Assembly: GCA_006212115.1 (NCBI GenBank)
Contig: PDUK01000023.1
Location: forward strand, 1-64,000
Direction: 5' to 3'
Length of the DNA stretch: 64,000 nucleotides
DNA from: Thalassolituus sp.
GTDB lineage: Bacteria > Pseudomonadota > Gammaproteobacteria > Pseudomonadales > Oceanobacteraceae
Below are positions 55,787-64,000 of the stretch, piece by piece. Within the stretch, counting starts at the first letter, position 1, and the number at the start of each line of letters is the position of its first letter. Made by a program: the position numbers and the translations under genes. A model generated the notes under the pieces. The model ran no database searches, was not told the DNA's origin, and saw only the letters and a program-made list of their open reading frames with translations.

Positions 55787-56287
55787 ATGATGAAATATGT
55801 GTTAATGCTGGCCCTGTTCTTTGCTGGCTACGCAACTGCTGAAGATGCAGCTGTTCGCGAGCAGGTGATGACGGCGAAAGAGGCAGTGTTAGAACTGAAT
55901 CGTGATTTGTATGAGCTGGAGCGTGAGCTGCTCAGCCCGGCTACTACGCGTGCCGCATTCCACATTACGTTGAATCACGGTGAATATTTTGAGCCTCTCG
56001 CGGTCGAGTTGTCCGTAGACGGACAGCTGGAACTGCAGCATCTGTATACAGAGCGACAGGTTAAAGCCTTACGTATGGGAGCTGTGCAGCCTCTCGGTGA
56101 TTTGAATCTGGCACCGGGTAAACACGATATTTCTGTCACTATTCGTGGTGTCGATCATCAAGGGCAGGGACGTGAGCTGGCCATTACTGAAACGGTTAGC
56201 AAAACAGGCAAACCACTTATTGTTGAGCTTTTAATTGTCGATCGTGAAGAACTGCAAAGCGCACGACTGCAACTCAAATACTGGTAA
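55787..56287 (+). CDS. periplasmic protein of unknown function
   Basis: A 166-residue protein with a signal peptide (LMLALFFAGYATA), a helical segment (REQVMTAKEAVLELNRDLYELERELL) and a beta-sandwich-like part (FHITLNHGEYFEPLAVELSVDGQLELQHLY ... LAPGKHDISVTIRGV). I do not recognise it. Its ATG directly follows the previous stop and the next gene starts five bases on. Confidence 0.7.
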   Translation: MMKYVLMLALFFAGYATAEDAAVREQVMTAKEAVLELNRDLYELERELLSPATTRAAFHITLNHGEYFEPLAVELSVDGQLELQHLYTERQVKALRMGAVQPLGDLNLAPGKHDISVTIRGVDHQGQGRELAITETVSKTGKPLIVELLIVDREELQSARLQLKYW

Positions 56288-56291
56288 TTAA

Positions 56292-58283
56292 ATGCGGATT
56301 TTATTATCGCTGTTAGTGCTTATCCCTCTACTGCATGGAGGGAATGTCCTTGCTGAAGATGCTCTGGACGAAGCACTTGATATTGATCTCGACGAACTCG
56401 GCGTGAGTGATGACGCAGAGGAACGGCTGCTGCGTGGTAACTTTTATTTTAGCTACTTAACGGGTGATTACTACCGCACTCTCTACTACCTCCGCCAGTG
56501 GAAGCAGCTAATCGGTAGCGAAGGTACGCCAGAAACAGAAGCGGAAGTAATGCGTGCCGCTGTCTATCTGTCTCTGGGATTGGAAGATCAGGCTGAGGAC
56601 CTGTTTTATCAGGTGTTTAACCAAGGCGCTGGAGCTTCGGGCGATGCCTGGTACTTCCTCGCGCAACGTTTGTTTTCTGCAGGTTATTACGCACGGGCCG
56701 AACAAGCCGCGCGAAATGCGCTTGCGGCCACTCCTGTTATGTCATCGCGGTTTCAGCAAGAGCTGCGTTATCTCCTAGTAAGCAGTATCAGTGAACAGGA
56801 TCGCATTGAAGAAGCGGTCGCCGCGATGCAGGGAATGCGCGATGCGAGTATCTGGACGGGTTACGCGCGGTATAACCTGATACTGGCGATGCAGCGCCAG
56901 AATTATCGCAGTCGGGATATCGAATCGACAGTTGATGAAGCTATTTACTACCTGCCGGAGGATGAAGAGGGCACTGCACTTCGAGATCGCATTCTTTTGA
57001 TATCAGGTATTGCCGCCATGGAACGCGATAAGCTGGTCATGGCTAATCGCTATTTTTCAGATGTAACGCTGGAGTCGGTATTTACCCCTCCAGCTCTACT
57101 GCACTATGGCTGGAACCTGCTGGCGCAGTGGCGCTACGAAGACGCTATTCAGCCGTGGCGGATACTTCAACAACTCTACGATGAATATCATCCAGCGGTC
57201 GTTGAGTCATATTTAGCTGTTCCGCATACGCTCGAACTTGTCGACGCCGTTAATCAGTCTGTACTCGCTTATGAACGTGTCGAAGATCGACTGTCTGTCA
57301 TGGTGGACGAACTTAAGCAGCTTAACCAACGCGATTCCTTGGGCGCCTGGTTGGGTGAGTGGCGTGATGAAAATCAGCAGGAAGACTGGGGTTGGCAGCG
57401 TCAGAAGCTTACTGACTTACCGCAGAGTCAGGTGACTCGCTTTGCTCAGGGGCTACTGAAAGAAGAAACTTTTAACCAAGAGTTGGCGAGGCTGCATGAT
57501 CTAGACCGAATTCGGGCTGACCTGGCCAAAGCGCAGTATCAGTTAGGGCTTTGGCAGGACGTTCTTGAACAACGTCGCGCTAACCTCGAAGCATTAGGTG
57601 GTGAGGCTCTGTTGGATGAGCTTGAGGCCCGACAGATGGATGTGCTGCGAGATATTCTCGCCGTTCAGGACCGTTTGCTTGATGAAGACGAAACCGTTTT
57701 CTCGTTTGCATCGAAAGCAGATGAAGTGCGTATTAGCCGTTTGCGCAATGTCGTTCCTGCGGTAACAACACTGCAGAAGATTGGTACGCCGACGCGTGAT
57801 TTAGCACCCTATAAAGAACGCTGGCGCCGCATGAGAGGCTTGCAACTCTGGTCCATTTACGAAGCTCAACCTCAACGTAAATGGGATACCGAACGCGACC
57901 ACATGATTCTGCGCTCCGAGACAGATAAGCTTTTCCGTCAACTGGAAAATACCCGTACTTCTTTAATATGGGCTGATAGTTATTGGCAAGGGTTCCCTGA
58001 ACGTGTGCAGCAATTAAAAACTCGTATCGTTGAATTCGATGTGATTGTGGCTGACTTGCAGCAAGAGCAGGAATCAGTGCTCACCGATATGGCACGTGAC
58101 TACCTGACGGAACTCGATGAAAGACTCACCCTCTACCTGGCGCAGGCCCGGCTGGCACTTGCCCGTCTTTACGACGACTCTCTTCAGCAGGAATTTGGCT
58201 CCGAGCCCGTTACATCGTCGGCGGAGTCCACGCGTGATGTGAAGGCTTCAACGCCTGAGCAGACTGACAAGGAGGCTGAATAA
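56292..58283 (+). CDS. large periplasmic helical-repeat protein
   Basis: A 663-residue exported protein (signal peptide ending NVLA) of helical hairpins resembling TPRs in the N-terminal 300 residues (FYFSYLTGDYYRTLYYLRQW, YFLAQRLFSAGYYARAEQAARNAL), with coiled-coil segments in the C-terminal half (LARLHDLDRIRADLAKAQYQLGLWQDVLEQRRANLEAL). It is acidic overall and has no lipobox. It overlaps the next gene by one base. Likely a scaffold in the periplasm. Confidence 0.78.
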   Translation: MRILLSLLVLIPLLHGGNVLAEDALDEALDIDLDELGVSDDAEERLLRGNFYFSYLTGDYYRTLYYLRQWKQLIGSEGTPETEAEVMRAAVYLSLGLEDQAEDLFYQVFNQGAGASGDAWYFLAQRLFSAGYYARAEQAARNALAATPVMSSRFQQELRYLLVSSISEQDRIEEAVAAMQGMRDASIWTGYARYNLILAMQRQNYRSRDIESTVDEAIYYLPEDEEGTALRDRILLISGIAAMERDKLVMANRYFSDVTLESVFTPPALLHYGWNLLAQWRYEDAIQPWRILQQLYDEYHPAVVESYLAVPHTLELVDAVNQSVLAYERVEDRLSVMVDELKQLNQRDSLGAWLGEWRDENQQEDWGWQRQKLTDLPQSQVTRFAQGLLKEETFNQELARLHDLDRIRADLAKAQYQLGLWQDVLEQRRANLEALGGEALLDELEARQMDVLRDILAVQDRLLDEDETVFSFASKADEVRISRLRNVVPAVTTLQKIGTPTRDLAPYKERWRRMRGLQLWSIYEAQPQRKWDTERDHMILRSETDKLFRQLENTRTSLIWADSYWQGFPERVQQLKTRIVEFDVIVADLQQEQESVLTDMARDYLTELDERLTLYLAQARLALARLYDDSLQQEFGSEPVTSSAESTRDVKASTPEQTDKEAE

Positions 58284-61093
58284 TGAGCTTCCTTAAAACA
58301 GTCGTCCTGATCAGTGTTGTATTTACCCTGTCTGCCTGTAGTTGGCTGGGGAAAAAGGACGAGCGCCGATATCTTTCAGACATTGGTACTCTTACCGTTC
58401 GAACGGCCTCAAACGAGCCTCTGGGTGTTGATCATAAAGACGTTATCCGCAGCTACAAATCGTACCTTGAGGTCAGTACTGATCCAGAAATGCGAGTTCG
58501 TGTTGCTCATCGGATTGCTGGTCTGAAATTACAGTGGGATGAGATTCGCCTTGATGAATTTGACGATGATATCGACTCTATGGTTGCAGAAGACAGAGAA
58601 ATGGCCGAAGCCTCGATCGGCGATTACGAAGCGCTTTTGTCTCTCTATCCCGATCGCATTGATAACGACGCAATTTATTATCAGCTCGCAAAGGCGTATT
58701 CGTTAGCGGGCCGTACGAATCAGGCAATTGCGGTACTGGAAGAGTTAACCGCTCGTTATCCGGAATCCATTTACTATCTCGAGTCGCAATTCCGTCTTGG
58801 TCGCATGCTCTACAACGTCCGCGATTACGAAGCCTCAGAAATGCGTTTTGAGCAAGTGGTTGCGTTTGGTGATCAGGGAAATCCGTATTATCTGGATGCG
58901 CAATATTTTGGTGGTTGGGCACTGTTTAAGCAGAATCGTCTGGAAGACAGTCTTCTGGCTTTCACTGAAATGATTGAGGAACATTTCCCAGACGACGAAA
59001 CCTTAATGGCTGCGGAAGGCGCTGAACTCGAAGTGCTGAATGATAGTCTGCGAATTATGGCATTAATGTTCGATTACCTGGGTGACTGGACGGAAATTGC
59101 TCGCTTCTATGACGAACACGGCAGTCGGTATTTCGAATATCGCATCTACGCTGAGCTATCCAACCAGTATTACGAGAAAAAGTATTTCAAAAGCTCCGCG
59201 TCGACTTTGCGCGCTTTCGTTGATCGCTTCCCAGGCGATGACCGAGCGCCTTTGTATTATCGACGTCTTATTTCTGGTTATGAAAAGGCGGGATATCCGC
59301 AACTCCGACGTAAGCACAAAAAGATATTTATTGAGCGTTTCGGGGTGGGGTCGCCATATTGGAATTCTCATGGCGAGGACGTACGCACTCTGATTACAGT
59401 GGCACTTGGAGATTACATCTGGGATCTCGCTACATTTGCTCATGGTTGGGGGCAGCAATCGAGTTCGAAGTCGCAGAAAAGAGAGCGGCTCACTGAGGCG
59501 GCTGATTGGTATCGCGAATACATTCGAAGCTTCCCGAAGGCACCGGACGCGGTGAAGGCGCATTTCCTTCTGGCTGAAATTTCATATGAAATTGGTAATT
59601 TCGACGACGCAAGAAACAACTACGAAATCGTCGCCTACCAATACCCACTTTATGAAAATGCGGCAGAGGCGGGTTACGCTGCATTGCTGGCGTACAACAA
59701 GTACCGTCCGACGCCAGAGGACGCGTTGCGGTGGCGTCAGTTGACGGTTGCCAGTGCGAAACGCTTTGTTCTCGAGTTTCCAGAAGACGAGCGTCGCGAC
59801 ACTGTTTTGGTAAATACCGCAGAAATGTTGTTAGGCGATGAGTATTACGAGCAAGCGCTATCGACCGCTCGTCTGGCTCAGAAAAGTGGTATGGAATTGC
59901 CTCCACGATATTCTTACGGTGCCTCACTTGTTCAGGGCCACTCCGCGTTTGAATTGGGTGAGTTTGCAGAAGCCGAAGGAGCCTTGCTCGCTGCGTCTGA
60001 ATATACCGAGCTAACACGCAAAGAACGCGGTGAACTCCGACAGAAGGCTGCTGCCGCGATTTATAAACAGGGTGAAGCTGCGCAGGAATCCAATCCAGAA
60101 GAGGCGGTGGCTCAGTGGTTGCGATTGGCCGATGTAGTGCCAGAGAGCAATCTGCGCGAAAACGCCGAGTACGATGCGGCGACTTTGTTGATGCAGGTTG
60201 CGGATTATCCGCGCGCTCAGGAAGTTCTGTTGGCGTTTCGTGATACATACCCTAAGAGCGAATTCAGTGCTGATATTCGCAGTAAATTAATTATTGCTTA
60301 TGAAGAGCAGGGCGAGTGGCGTCAGGCAGCGTTTGAACTTCAGTCTGTATCTGATAGTGGCAGCAACGACGAAGAAAAACGCATTGCGGCTTTCCAGTCG
60401 GCAGAATATTTCGAGAAGGCCGAGGATTACGATAACGCTATCGTGATGTATCGACGCTATGCGCATACGTATAAACGTCCTTTTGATCCCGCTATTGAAG
60501 CGCATTACAAGTTGGATCAAATCTACGCGAAGTTGGAAGAAGAGGAAAAACGACGCTTCTGGTTGGATAAAATTATCAGTCTTCACTTGCGCGCGGGGGA
60601 GGATCAGACTGATCGATCCCGCTATCTGGCGTCTCAGGCTGCGTTTGAATTAGGGGAATTTGATCGGAATAAATTCGACAATATTTCGATCAGCTTGCCG
60701 CTCGCCAAGAGTATTGTGCGGAAAAATAACGCGATGCAGGGAGCGTTGAAGCGCTATACCCAGGCTGTGGAGATGGAGGTTCTCGAGTTTACGACACCAT
60801 CCACTTATCACATTGGCGAAATGTACGCTAAATTCAGTCGCGGTTTGTTGGAGTCTGAGCGTCCCGCTGGGATGGACGAACTCGAGGAGGAGGAATACAC
60901 CTTCCTGCTAGAAGACCAGGCATTCCCGTTAGAAGAAGCGGCCATTGATATTCATCAGACCAATATAGGGCGGACCTATGACGGGCTGTACGATGAATGG
61001 GTGAAGAAGAGCTTCGACTCAATGGCAGTATTAATGCCGGGGCAATACGACAAACAAGAACAGGCGGTGAGCTATGTTGATCAGATTCGCTAG
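58283..61093 (+). CDS. large TPR lipoprotein
   Basis: A 936-residue lipoprotein (lipobox LSAC, Cys19) made almost entirely of TPR-like helical repeats: AIYYQLAKAYSLAGRTNQAIAVLEELTARYPES, FRLGRMLYNVRDYEASEMRFEQVV, AHFLLAEISYEIGNFDDARNNYEIVAYQYP, and more up to residue 800. The architecture resembles large TPR lipoproteins of the Myxococcus Glt complex; sequence kinship is not claimed. Residue +2 is Ser, compatible with outer-membrane sorting. Confidence 0.85.
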   Translation: MSFLKTVVLISVVFTLSACSWLGKKDERRYLSDIGTLTVRTASNEPLGVDHKDVIRSYKSYLEVSTDPEMRVRVAHRIAGLKLQWDEIRLDEFDDDIDSMVAEDREMAEASIGDYEALLSLYPDRIDNDAIYYQLAKAYSLAGRTNQAIAVLEELTARYPESIYYLESQFRLGRMLYNVRDYEASEMRFEQVVAFGDQGNPYYLDAQYFGGWALFKQNRLEDSLLAFTEMIEEHFPDDETLMAAEGAELEVLNDSLRIMALMFDYLGDWTEIARFYDEHGSRYFEYRIYAELSNQYYEKKYFKSSASTLRAFVDRFPGDDRAPLYYRRLISGYEKAGYPQLRRKHKKIFIERFGVGSPYWNSHGEDVRTLITVALGDYIWDLATFAHGWGQQSSSKSQKRERLTEAADWYREYIRSFPKAPDAVKAHFLLAEISYEIGNFDDARNNYEIVAYQYPLYENAAEAGYAALLAYNKYRPTPEDALRWRQLTVASAKRFVLEFPEDERRDTVLVNTAEMLLGDEYYEQALSTARLAQKSGMELPPRYSYGASLVQGHSAFELGEFAEAEGALLAASEYTELTRKERGELRQKAAAAIYKQGEAAQESNPEEAVAQWLRLADVVPESNLRENAEYDAATLLMQVADYPRAQEVLLAFRDTYPKSEFSADIRSKLIIAYEEQGEWRQAAFELQSVSDSGSNDEEKRIAAFQSAEYFEKAEDYDNAIVMYRRYAHTYKRPFDPAIEAHYKLDQIYAKLEEEEKRRFWLDKIISLHLRAGEDQTDRSRYLASQAAFELGEFDRNKFDNISISLPLAKSIVRKNNAMQGALKRYTQAVEMEVLEFTTPSTYHIGEMYAKFSRGLLESERPAGMDELEEEEYTFLLEDQAFPLEEAAIDIHQTNIGRTYDGLYDEWVKKSFDSMAVLMPGQYDKQEQAVSYVDQIR

Positions 61094-61937
61094 TTTACTC
61101 GTCATCGCATTGATCGCAGGGTGTGCGGCTAATAAACCAGCCATGCAGGATAGTGCTCAGTTGGGGCCCGATGGTCAGCCTGTTGCAGAACCGCTCCCTG
61201 ATGGATTTGAGGATCAGTACCGCAACGGCTTGTCGTTGATGGAAGACAAAGAGTTTGATCAGGCTCAGCAACATTGGGCAGACATGTCGGTTATCTTTGG
61301 TCAGTACCCTGGTGTATGGACCAATCTTGGCCTGGCCAGGTTTTACGTCGGTGATTTTGAAGGTGCTGTAGCCGCGTACGAGCAGGTTGAGTCGATTGAT
61401 CCAACGTTTTGTCCGGTTCACGCGGTCAGTGGTATAGCCTACCGTGAGCTTGGTCAGTTTGATGACGCTCAGGCCAGCTATTACGCTGCTATTGATTGCA
61501 ACCCAACTGAGGGACGCCACTACTTCAATCTGGGTATCCTCCTTGATCTTTACCGCAATGATCTCGTCGGTGCGTTGGAAAACTACCGTAAAGCACGGCG
61601 GCTTATGCCTGACAACGAGAAACTCAATATCTGGGTGGTCGACCTGGCTCGACGAACAGGGGCAGATGAGGCGGACCCCGCTGAACTGGATGCTTGGGAG
61701 GCAAGCTTGCGCGCTCAGCCTCCTGAAACCGCTGCAGTTACACCTGTTGAAGAAGGTGTTGGCATAAACTCAACTGCGATTTCGACCGATGCGATAAATA
61801 CAGAGCAAGAGGCTGGCTCAGAGGATTTAGTTCAGGGTGAGACCTCTGCGACTGCAAATGATGAGCCTGAAGAGGATGTAGTCGAGCAGAATGTAGTCGA
61901 GCATGATGTGCCCGGCGACGTGGAGGATGGACAATGA
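61074..61937 (+). CDS. TPR lipoprotein
   Basis: A 287-residue lipoprotein (LIAGC, Cys17) with three or four TPRs between 48 and 190 (YRNGLSLMEDKEFDQAQQHW, VWTNLGLARFYVGDFEGAVAAYEQVESIDP, RHYFNLGILLDLYRNDLVGALENYRKAR) and an acidic tail with a repeated VVEQNVVEHDV. The start lies 20 bases inside the previous gene, and the stop overlaps the next start by four bases. Confidence 0.85.
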   Translation: MLIRFASLLVIALIAGCAANKPAMQDSAQLGPDGQPVAEPLPDGFEDQYRNGLSLMEDKEFDQAQQHWADMSVIFGQYPGVWTNLGLARFYVGDFEGAVAAYEQVESIDPTFCPVHAVSGIAYRELGQFDDAQASYYAAIDCNPTEGRHYFNLGILLDLYRNDLVGALENYRKARRLMPDNEKLNIWVVDLARRTGADEADPAELDAWEASLRAQPPETAAVTPVEEGVGINSTAISTDAINTEQEAGSEDLVQGETSATANDEPEEDVVEQNVVEHDVPGDVEDGQ

Positions 61938-62248
61938 AATTTCGTTTTATTCTTCTATTGATGCTTGGCTTGCTGGACAGTATGGCGGCAATGGCAGCTG
62001 ATGATGTGGTTCGTCTGCAGGGCATGACGATCCGGGGTAACAGTGAAAACCCGAATGTTCTTTATATCAACGCCTGGCAGCCACCGCCGGGCACGGGGCG
62101 CCTTTATGAGCCCGTTACCAGTTTTAATCGCCACTGGTTCAGACCGCTTACGCGAGATAGCCTGTTGCGGGAAATCCGCTATGGTAAACAGTACACAGAA
62201 AAAGAGGATCACGTCACACGCTTAAACGAAGTCCTTGAAATTCAGTGA
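61934..62248 (+). CDS. small periplasmic protein of unknown function
   Basis: A 104-residue exported protein: signal peptide (LLLMLGLLDSMAAMAA) and a short mature region with IRGNSENPNVLYINAWQPPPGTGRLYEPVTSFNRHWFRPLTR. I do not recognise it, but the same short protein is often seen before ExbB genes in such clusters (from memory). A 119-base gap follows, with a weak CCATTA/TAATGG hairpin. Confidence 0.75.
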   Translation: MKFRFILLLMLGLLDSMAAMAADDVVRLQGMTIRGNSENPNVLYINAWQPPPGTGRLYEPVTSFNRHWFRPLTRDSLLREIRYGKQYTEKEDHVTRLNEVLEIQ

Positions 62249-62367
62249 CCTGCTGTTTTTTCCATTAAAAAATAATGGTTAAATCACTCCCATGCATTGT
62301 CTGCCTACCCACTGATCAGACATCGCTCTAACAGAACAACAAAAGTATCAGAAACTGGAGATATCCA

Positions 62368-63024
62368 ATGGAATCCATCATTCGCTTCCTGCAGGAAGGT
62401 GGTGTTTTTATGTACCCGATTGCAATCATCATGGTAATCGGTCTCGCCGTCGCAATTGAACGCCTTCTCGTCCTGGCGAAAGAAAAATCAGGTAATCGTC
62501 GCGCCTTTGACGAAATGTACCCCATGCTGCAGAAACGTGACCTGCGTGCAGCACTGAACTACGCCAACAGTTCTGATACTCACATTGCTAACATTTTTGC
62601 TTCCGGTATTCAGCGCATTCCAACAGCGCAGCGCCGTGAAGAAGTCGAATATGCGCTGGAAGAAGGTCTGATGGAAGCCATTCCACAGCTTGAGAAACGT
62701 ACGCCGTACATCGCTACGCTGGCGAATATCGCCACGCTGATGGGACTTCTGGGTACCATTATGGGTCTGATCGCGGCGTTCACTGCCGTGGCCAGCGCGC
62801 CGGCCGCAGAGAAAGCAGAGCTTCTGTCTCAGAGTATTTCGGTTGCGATGAACACGACTGCATTTGGTCTGATTGCAGCGATTCCGCTGATTCTCCTTCA
62901 CAGCTACTTGCAAACCAAGACTTCTGAAATTGTCGATAGCATTGAGATGGCCGGCGTGAAGTTTCTGAATACCATCACTGATAAAAAGGCGGGACAAAAC
63001 GGCACTCCTTCCAATAACGGTTAA
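62368..63024 (+). CDS. ExbB/TolQ/MotA-type proton-channel protein
   Basis: A 218-residue inner-membrane protein with three helices: one at 13-35 (FMYPIAIIMVIGLAVAIERLLVL), and two in the conserved C-terminal half (TLANIATLMGLLGTIMGLIAAF, SISVAMNTTAFGLIAAIPLILLHS). The LLGTIMG and AMNTTAFGL motifs are characteristic of ExbB/TolQ. With an ExbD partner it forms a proton-driven motor. It has GGAG before the ATG. The two ExbD genes follow. Confidence 0.93.
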   Translation: MESIIRFLQEGGVFMYPIAIIMVIGLAVAIERLLVLAKEKSGNRRAFDEMYPMLQKRDLRAALNYANSSDTHIANIFASGIQRIPTAQRREEVEYALEEGLMEAIPQLEKRTPYIATLANIATLMGLLGTIMGLIAAFTAVASAPAAEKAELLSQSISVAMNTTAFGLIAAIPLILLHSYLQTKTSEIVDSIEMAGVKFLNTITDKKAGQNGTPSNNG

Positions 63025-63038
63025 TCAGGAGTCGTTCG

Positions 63039-63548
63039 ATGAGACGCCATAAGAAAATCAGAGAAGAGGCGGAGCTCAACGTAACATCCTTCATGAACCT
63101 GATGATCGTACTGGTTCCTGTGCTGTTGATGAACATGGTTTTCTCTCAGCTGGCCGTATTGGATCTCAGGTTACCTTCTGGCGATGAGCCAGGTGCCGTT
63201 AACCCGGAGGATGTCACGCTTGAAGTGACGATCAGGAAGTCAGGATTCACCCTGTCCCGTACCTATCAGGAAGAGACAGTAGAGTTGGCTTCTATCCCTG
63301 CGAATGCGGGAGAATTGGACTATGAAGGGCTCTCTGAGGCGCTTCAGAATGCCAAGAAGAATCCTGAATTTGCAGACAAGAAAGATATTACTTTGCTTGC
63401 TGAGCCGAACACCGATTACCAGACACTGGTGACGGTGATGGATACAGTTCGTATTTATCCGGCAGTTGTCGCAGCGTCGTTAGTGGATGCCGTGTTGTTC
63501 CCGGATATTTCACTGGGTGAGGCGGATGCGCAGGAGGTGACACCATGA
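63039..63548 (+). CDS. ExbD-type protein lacking the membrane aspartate
   Basis: A 169-residue ExbD/TolR-like protein: short cytoplasmic start, one helix, and a periplasmic domain ending with VMDTVRIYPAVVAASLVDAVLF. Where ExbD has its essential Asp at the helix start, this protein has Asn20 (NVTSFMNLMIVLVPVLLMN). It therefore may not conduct protons itself. It overlaps the second ExbD gene by four bases. Confidence 0.88.
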   Translation: MRRHKKIREEAELNVTSFMNLMIVLVPVLLMNMVFSQLAVLDLRLPSGDEPGAVNPEDVTLEVTIRKSGFTLSRTYQEETVELASIPANAGELDYEGLSEALQNAKKNPEFADKKDITLLAEPNTDYQTLVTVMDTVRIYPAVVAASLVDAVLFPDISLGEADAQEVTP

Positions 63549-64000
63549 AAATGTCACGTCGTGCTAAGCGCATGCAGCGCAACCACAAGCGTAATGCTAA
63601 TAAAAATGGCCTTAACCTGACGGCCCTGATGGATATTTTCACCATTCTGGTGTTCTTCCTGATGGTGAATCAGTCTGAGGTGGAGGTTCAGAATACCGAC
63701 AGCGTAGAGCTTCCGGTATCTGTGTCTGAGAATAAGCCGGAAGAACAGCTTACCGTATTGATTACCGGTAATGACCTGTTGGTTCAGGGGCGCTCTGTGG
63801 TGGCACTGTCGGTGCTCGAACAGGGTGAAGATGAAATTATCCCTGCGTTGTTGTCTGAGCTTGAGTATCAAGCCAGTCGTACACCCTTGCTTCCGGGTGA
63901 GGACAGCCGGCCTGTTACGATTGTCGGTGACAAAGGCACTGAGTATGCGGTTCTCAAAAAGATTATGAGTACCTGTGCTAAGTCTGGTTTTGCCAATATC
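63545..64000 (+). CDS. second ExbD-type protein, 3' end cut by the window
   Basis: The first 152 residues are visible. A basic start (MKMSRRAKRMQRNHKRN) leads to the helix NLTALMDIFTILVFFLMVNQ, with the proton-binding Asp30 in place, and a periplasmic domain (LTVLITGNDLLVQGRSVVAL ... VTIVGDKGTEYAVLKKIMSTC). It should form the working channel with the ExbB-type protein at 62368. The frame is open to the window edge. Confidence 0.9.
   Translation, partial: MKMSRRAKRMQRNHKRNANKNGLNLTALMDIFTILVFFLMVNQSEVEVQNTDSVELPVSVSENKPEEQLTVLITGNDLLVQGRSVVALSVLEQGEDEIIPALLSELEYQASRTPLLPGEDSRPVTIVGDKGTEYAVLKKIMSTCAKSGFANI

Noticed and set aside
1-64000. Insertion sequences, prophage, CRISPR arrays, tRNA and rRNA genes
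   Set aside because: I looked for transposase motifs, regular spaced repeats and tRNA cloverleaf signatures and found none; apart from 4.5S RNA no structural RNA was recognised.

Overview
The window is an ordinary chromosomal segment of a gammaproteobacterium, most likely a marine member of the Oceanospirillales (inference). The evidence is the gene order leuB-asd-fimV-truA-trpF...folC-dedD-cvpA-purF-metZ, the 4.5S RNA-dnaX-ybaB-recR order, and close relatives of proteobacterial FadM, MiaE, EpmC, RhlB and TgpA. I see no insertion sequence, prophage, CRISPR array, tRNA or rRNA.

Positions 1-15,500 are all on the plus strand. They hold the end of leuB, asd with a terminator, fimV with its own promoter, truA, a PrcB-like lipoprotein, trpF, trpB, trpA, folC, a SPOR protein, cvpA, purF and metZ with a terminator. 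Two things are odd: fimV carries an apparent frameshift inside its signal peptide, and accD is missing from its usual place before folC.

Positions 15,600-42,300 are mixed. They contain an AdeT-like binding protein, a MoxR-DUF58-TgpA module, two thioredoxin-fold proteins, a chemoreceptor, a MATE exporter with an aldehyde dehydrogenase, EpmC, RhlB, a carboxypeptidase-porin-hydrolase operon, an Atm1-like ABC exporter, fadM-miaE, a 59-residue gene convergent with miaE, a second hydrolase, a DMP19-like protein, a chalcone-isomerase-like protein, a hybrid kinase without membrane segments, and a LonB-type protease.

Positions 42,500-48,500 are a DNA-maintenance block: a YbfE-like protein, the 4.5S RNA, dnaX with an A10 frameshift site, ybaB, a RecR lacking its usual C-terminal end, RNase D, ycgL, ycgN and a small membrane protein.

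Positions 48,800-64,000 are the least understood part. A YLATT-like membrane protein with a winged helix precedes a large membrane-anchored VWA protein. After a terminator and a good sigma-70 promoter, a long, tightly packed gene run follows: MoxR ATPase, CoxE-like VWA protein, an SH3-like/beta-rich exported protein, a beta-barrel-like protein, a thioredoxin-fold protein, a small periplasmic protein, a 663-residue periplasmic helical-repeat protein, two TPR lipoproteins, a small secreted protein, an ExbB/TolQ-type protein and two ExbD-type proteins. The second ExbD runs off the window. I read this run as a proton-motive-force-powered trans-envelope machine, loosely like the Agl-Glt complex of Myxococcus, and as the best candidate for an undescribed system here.
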